Below are positions 61,968 through 64,000 of a stretch of DNA of 64,000 nt, piece after piece. The first letter of the stretch is position 1. Each line of letters begins with the position of its first letter. Where the stretch lies: the NCBI RefSeq assembly GCF_050113715.1, contig NZ_JBNJQR010000002.1:62001-126000 (forward strand), given 5' to 3'. Source of the DNA: Brevibacillus_H ginsengisoli. Lineage in GTDB: Bacteria; Bacillota; Bacilli; Brevibacillales; Brevibacillaceae. The notes under the pieces are model-generated. The model saw only the letters and a list, made by a program, of their open reading frames with translations, was not told the DNA's origin and made no database searches. A program made the translations under genes and the position numbers.

Positions 61968-62513
61968 ATGGTGAGTAATCGACAAGTTCTCATCTGGTCT
62001 ATCGCTCTTGTTTTAGGAATAGGAAGTTGGGTTGGCTTTACATATGCGCCGTTGAACAAGTTATGGTCGGAAGACGAACCTAGCGTTCAAGCCAAAGAAA
62101 CTCAATGGAGTGCCCCAGCTAACAACTCTGCAAAAAAGACGTTCCATCCTTCTGCCTTGTCTGATAATGATCTCAAGATTTTGGCCAACGCCGTCTATGG
62201 AGAAGCGAGAGGTGAACCTTATACGGGGCAGGTAGCGATTGCAGCCGTCATTATAAATCGTACCAAGAGCCCTTCTTTTCCTGATACAGTCTCCGGAGTT
62301 ATTTTTGAACCGGGAGCGTTTACAGCGGTCTCAGACGGCCAAATCTGGCTGACACCAAACGATAAGGCCAAAAAAGCTGTTCAAGACGCGTTAAAGGGAT
62401 GGGATCCGTCAGGAGGATGCACCTACTATTTCAACCCTGATACCGCTACTTCCGCATGGATCTGGAGCAGACCACAGGTGAAGCGGATCGGTAAACACAT
62501 TTTTTGTAAATAA
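61968..62513 (+). CDS. sleB: Spore cortex-lytic enzyme SleB, short form
   Basis: A 181-residue protein: N-terminal signal or anchor (RQVLIWSIALVLGIGSWVGF), a short linker, then a cell-wall hydrolase (hydrolase_2) domain with the catalytic Glu in LANAVYGEARGEPYTGQVAIAAVI and GGCTYYFNPDTATSAWIW. SleB is a lytic transglycosylase that degrades cortex in germination. It lacks the N-terminal peptidoglycan-binding domain of the 305-residue B. subtilis enzyme. ATG 61968 has AAGGAGGAG; earlier starts lie in the terminator. ypeB follows 23 bases later. Confidence 0.9.
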   Translation: MVSNRQVLIWSIALVLGIGSWVGFTYAPLNKLWSEDEPSVQAKETQWSAPANNSAKKTFHPSALSDNDLKILANAVYGEARGEPYTGQVAIAAVIINRTKSPSFPDTVSGVIFEPGAFTAVSDGQIWLTPNDKAKKAVQDALKGWDPSGGCTYYFNPDTATSAWIWSRPQVKRIGKHIFCK

Positions 62514-62536
62514 TCTATGAAAGGAGCGGTTTTAGC

Positions 62537-63901
62537 ATGGTCTATGGAGGGGTATCCAAGGTTTTGTTTCCGGTTGCTGCAATAGCTCTAGTAGGGGCTG
62601 GAATGTGGGGTTACCAGGAGCACAACGAGAAGAATTCAATCTTGATTAAGGCTGAAAACCAATACCAAAGAGCGTTTCACGATTTGAACTATCGCGTGGA
62701 TAAATTGCACGACGAATTGGGCAAATCCCTTGCGATTAATTCACGCAAACAAGCAACGCCATGTTTAACGAATGTCTGGCGACTAGCCTATGCGGCACAA
62801 TCAGATGTTGGGCAACTGCCATTGACTTTGATGCCGTTTAATAATACGGAGGAGTTTTTGGGAAAGGTAGCCAGCTTTTCTTATAATGTGGCTGTTCGTG
62901 ACCTTAATCAAAATCCGCTGAGTGAAAAAGAGTACCAAACCCTAACGACACTTTACAAGCATTCTCAGGAAATTCAAAGCGAGTTAGCCCATGTCCAATC
63001 CAAAGTAATTGATAACAAGCTCAGATGGATGGATGTGGAATCAGCCCTTGCTTCAGACGAGAAAAAATCGGACAACACCATTATTGACGGTTTCCGCAAA
63101 GTGGATAATAAAGTAAAGGAATATGAGGATTTGGATTGGGGCACATCCGTACAAAGTCTAGAAAAGAAAAAGAAGCAACGCATTCAAGGGTTAACCGGAA
63201 AGCAAATTACCAAGGATGAGGCTGTACGAATTGCCGAGAAGTTTACTGGGATCAAAACGAATCAGGCTAAATATGAAGTGGATGAGAACGGCTCTGGTGA
63301 ATCCTATTCTGCCTATAGTGTGCGGATTACCCAGAACCCGAACCAACAACACTCTATGCATCTGGATGTTAGCAAACGAGGTGGACATGTTGTTTGGTTG
63401 TTAAACGAACGGGGAATCGATGGAGAGAAGCTTTCCATGGATCAAGCGAAGAAACGAGCGCAGGAGTTTCTCAATACTCATGGATTCCCGAATATGGTCC
63501 AAACAGAGAGTGACAGTTATTCCGGACTCGCCGTTTTTACCTTTGTTCATGAACAGAATGGAGTCCGCATCTACCCGGATTCTGTCTTGATCAAGGTTGC
63601 GCTTGATAACGGAGACGTACAAGGCTTTAAGGCGGAGGAATATCACTTTAACCACAAGTCAAGAACAATTCCGAAACCTAAACTCACCATGCAAAAAGCA
63701 AGAACAATGGTGAACCCGAGAATGAAGGTGACCGAGCAACGTTTAGCTCTCATTGATGGAAAGGACGGAAGTGAGAAGCTATGCTATGAATTTACGGGAA
63801 GCTTAGGTCAAGACTTGTATACGATCTATATTAACGCGCAAAATGGCGATGAAGAAGAGATTGTGAAGATGGATACTTTACCAGGGCAAGACAGAACCTA
63901 A
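62537..63901 (+). CDS. ypeB: Germination protein YpeB
   Basis: A 454-residue protein with an N-terminal helix (LFPVAAIALVGAGMWGY), a helical first half and three PepSY-like repeats in the second half (KDEAVRIAEKFTG, MDQAKKRAQEFLN, MQKARTMVN). YpeB stabilises and places SleB in the dormant spore. AAAGGAGCGG lies before the ATG. Paired with sleB as in other Bacillales. Confidence 0.95.
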   Translation: MVYGGVSKVLFPVAAIALVGAGMWGYQEHNEKNSILIKAENQYQRAFHDLNYRVDKLHDELGKSLAINSRKQATPCLTNVWRLAYAAQSDVGQLPLTLMPFNNTEEFLGKVASFSYNVAVRDLNQNPLSEKEYQTLTTLYKHSQEIQSELAHVQSKVIDNKLRWMDVESALASDEKKSDNTIIDGFRKVDNKVKEYEDLDWGTSVQSLEKKKKQRIQGLTGKQITKDEAVRIAEKFTGIKTNQAKYEVDENGSGESYSAYSVRITQNPNQQHSMHLDVSKRGGHVVWLLNERGIDGEKLSMDQAKKRAQEFLNTHGFPNMVQTESDSYSGLAVFTFVHEQNGVRIYPDSVLIKVALDNGDVQGFKAEEYHFNHKSRTIPKPKLTMQKARTMVNPRMKVTEQRLALIDGKDGSEKLCYEFTGSLGQDLYTIYINAQNGDEEEIVKMDTLPGQDRT

Positions 63902-63920
63902 TCATTCCCAAAATACCTGA

Positions 63921-63945
63921 GACTCGGTGCCAGCCGGGTCTTTTT
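63921..63945 (+). terminator. Terminator of sleB-ypeB
   Basis: GACTCGG (63921-63927) pairs with CCGGGTC (63934-63940) with one wobble, followed by TTTTTC. Confidence 0.8.
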
Positions 63946-64000
63946 CTTCTTTTAACACCAATCATAGCAATTTCCAAAGTTATAAAGGATGTGCCTTTTT

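Overview
The window reads as a continuous piece of chromosome from an endospore-forming, low-GC member of the Bacillales. The evidence is a complete seven-gene spoVA operon, the spoIIA (spoIIAA-spoIIAB-sigF) operon, spoIIM, dacF, dacB-spmAB and sleB-ypeB, with forespore-type and SigH-type promoter motifs. Gene order follows the Bacillus subtilis block from yqxK to ypeB closely, but with several insertions. I cannot place it to genus from sequence alone; many TTG/GTG starts and strong AGGAGG ribosome sites fit Bacillales outside the B. subtilis group.

Layout. 1-5.7 kb: yqxK-like (cut by the window edge), spoIIM, fur with a Fur-box-like repeat and promoter, yqzK, xerD, then deoB and punA (nucleoside salvage). 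5.7-14.9 kb: a block not expected here from B. subtilis, with a long AT-rich region holding a strong cre site, an Lrp/AsnC regulator, a full oligopeptide transporter (oppABCDF) and a chemoreceptor. 14.9-24.5 kb: sporulation core dacF, spoIIAA-AB-sigF, spoVAA-AB-AC-AD-AEb-AEa-AF, then lysA. 24.5-27.2 kb: an unusual inverted-repeat/structured non-coding stretch followed by a large c-di-GMP protein (degenerate GGDEF-EAL-CBS-CBS-GGDEF). 27.2-40.5 kb: ppiB, a site-2-type protease, scpA-scpB, dacB-spmA-spmB, rluB, resABC (cytochrome c maturation), resDE and a HAD-family gene. 40.5-45.4 kb, minus strand: a 91-aa unknown, an ArsB/NhaD-type permease, and serA with a class V aminotransferase behind a T-box leader whose specifier reads as serine AGC. 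45.6-54.9 kb: a second GGDEF/EAL protein, ferredoxin, a membrane-anchored unknown, ypbB-recQ-ypbD-ypbE, a small membrane protein and a polysaccharide deacetylase. 55-64 kb: a mecA-family adaptor with a structured leader, a PIG-L deacetylase, a degenerate primase-helicase fusion, gudB, asparaginase, prsW, a 54-aa Cys-rich protein, sleB and ypeB.

How it works together. SigH would start spoIIA transcription, SigF would then read dacF, and SigG would read spoVA and sleB-ypeB. spoVA handles dipicolinate transport, while sleB-ypeB and dacB/dacF act on cortex. lysA feeds lysine at the end of the diaminopimelate route. The serine operon is predicted to respond to uncharged tRNA-Ser. Peptide uptake may be under carbon control (cre) and an Lrp-type sensor.

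Most unusual items: the primase-helicase fusion with lost TOPRIM acidic residues (56758-58287), the structured non-coding element at 24591-24817, the paired hairpins in the mecA-family leader, the alternative-hairpin leader of lysA, the 20-bp near-palindrome before deoB, and a SleB lacking its peptidoglycan-binding domain. No IS element, prophage, CRISPR array, rRNA or tRNA was seen.
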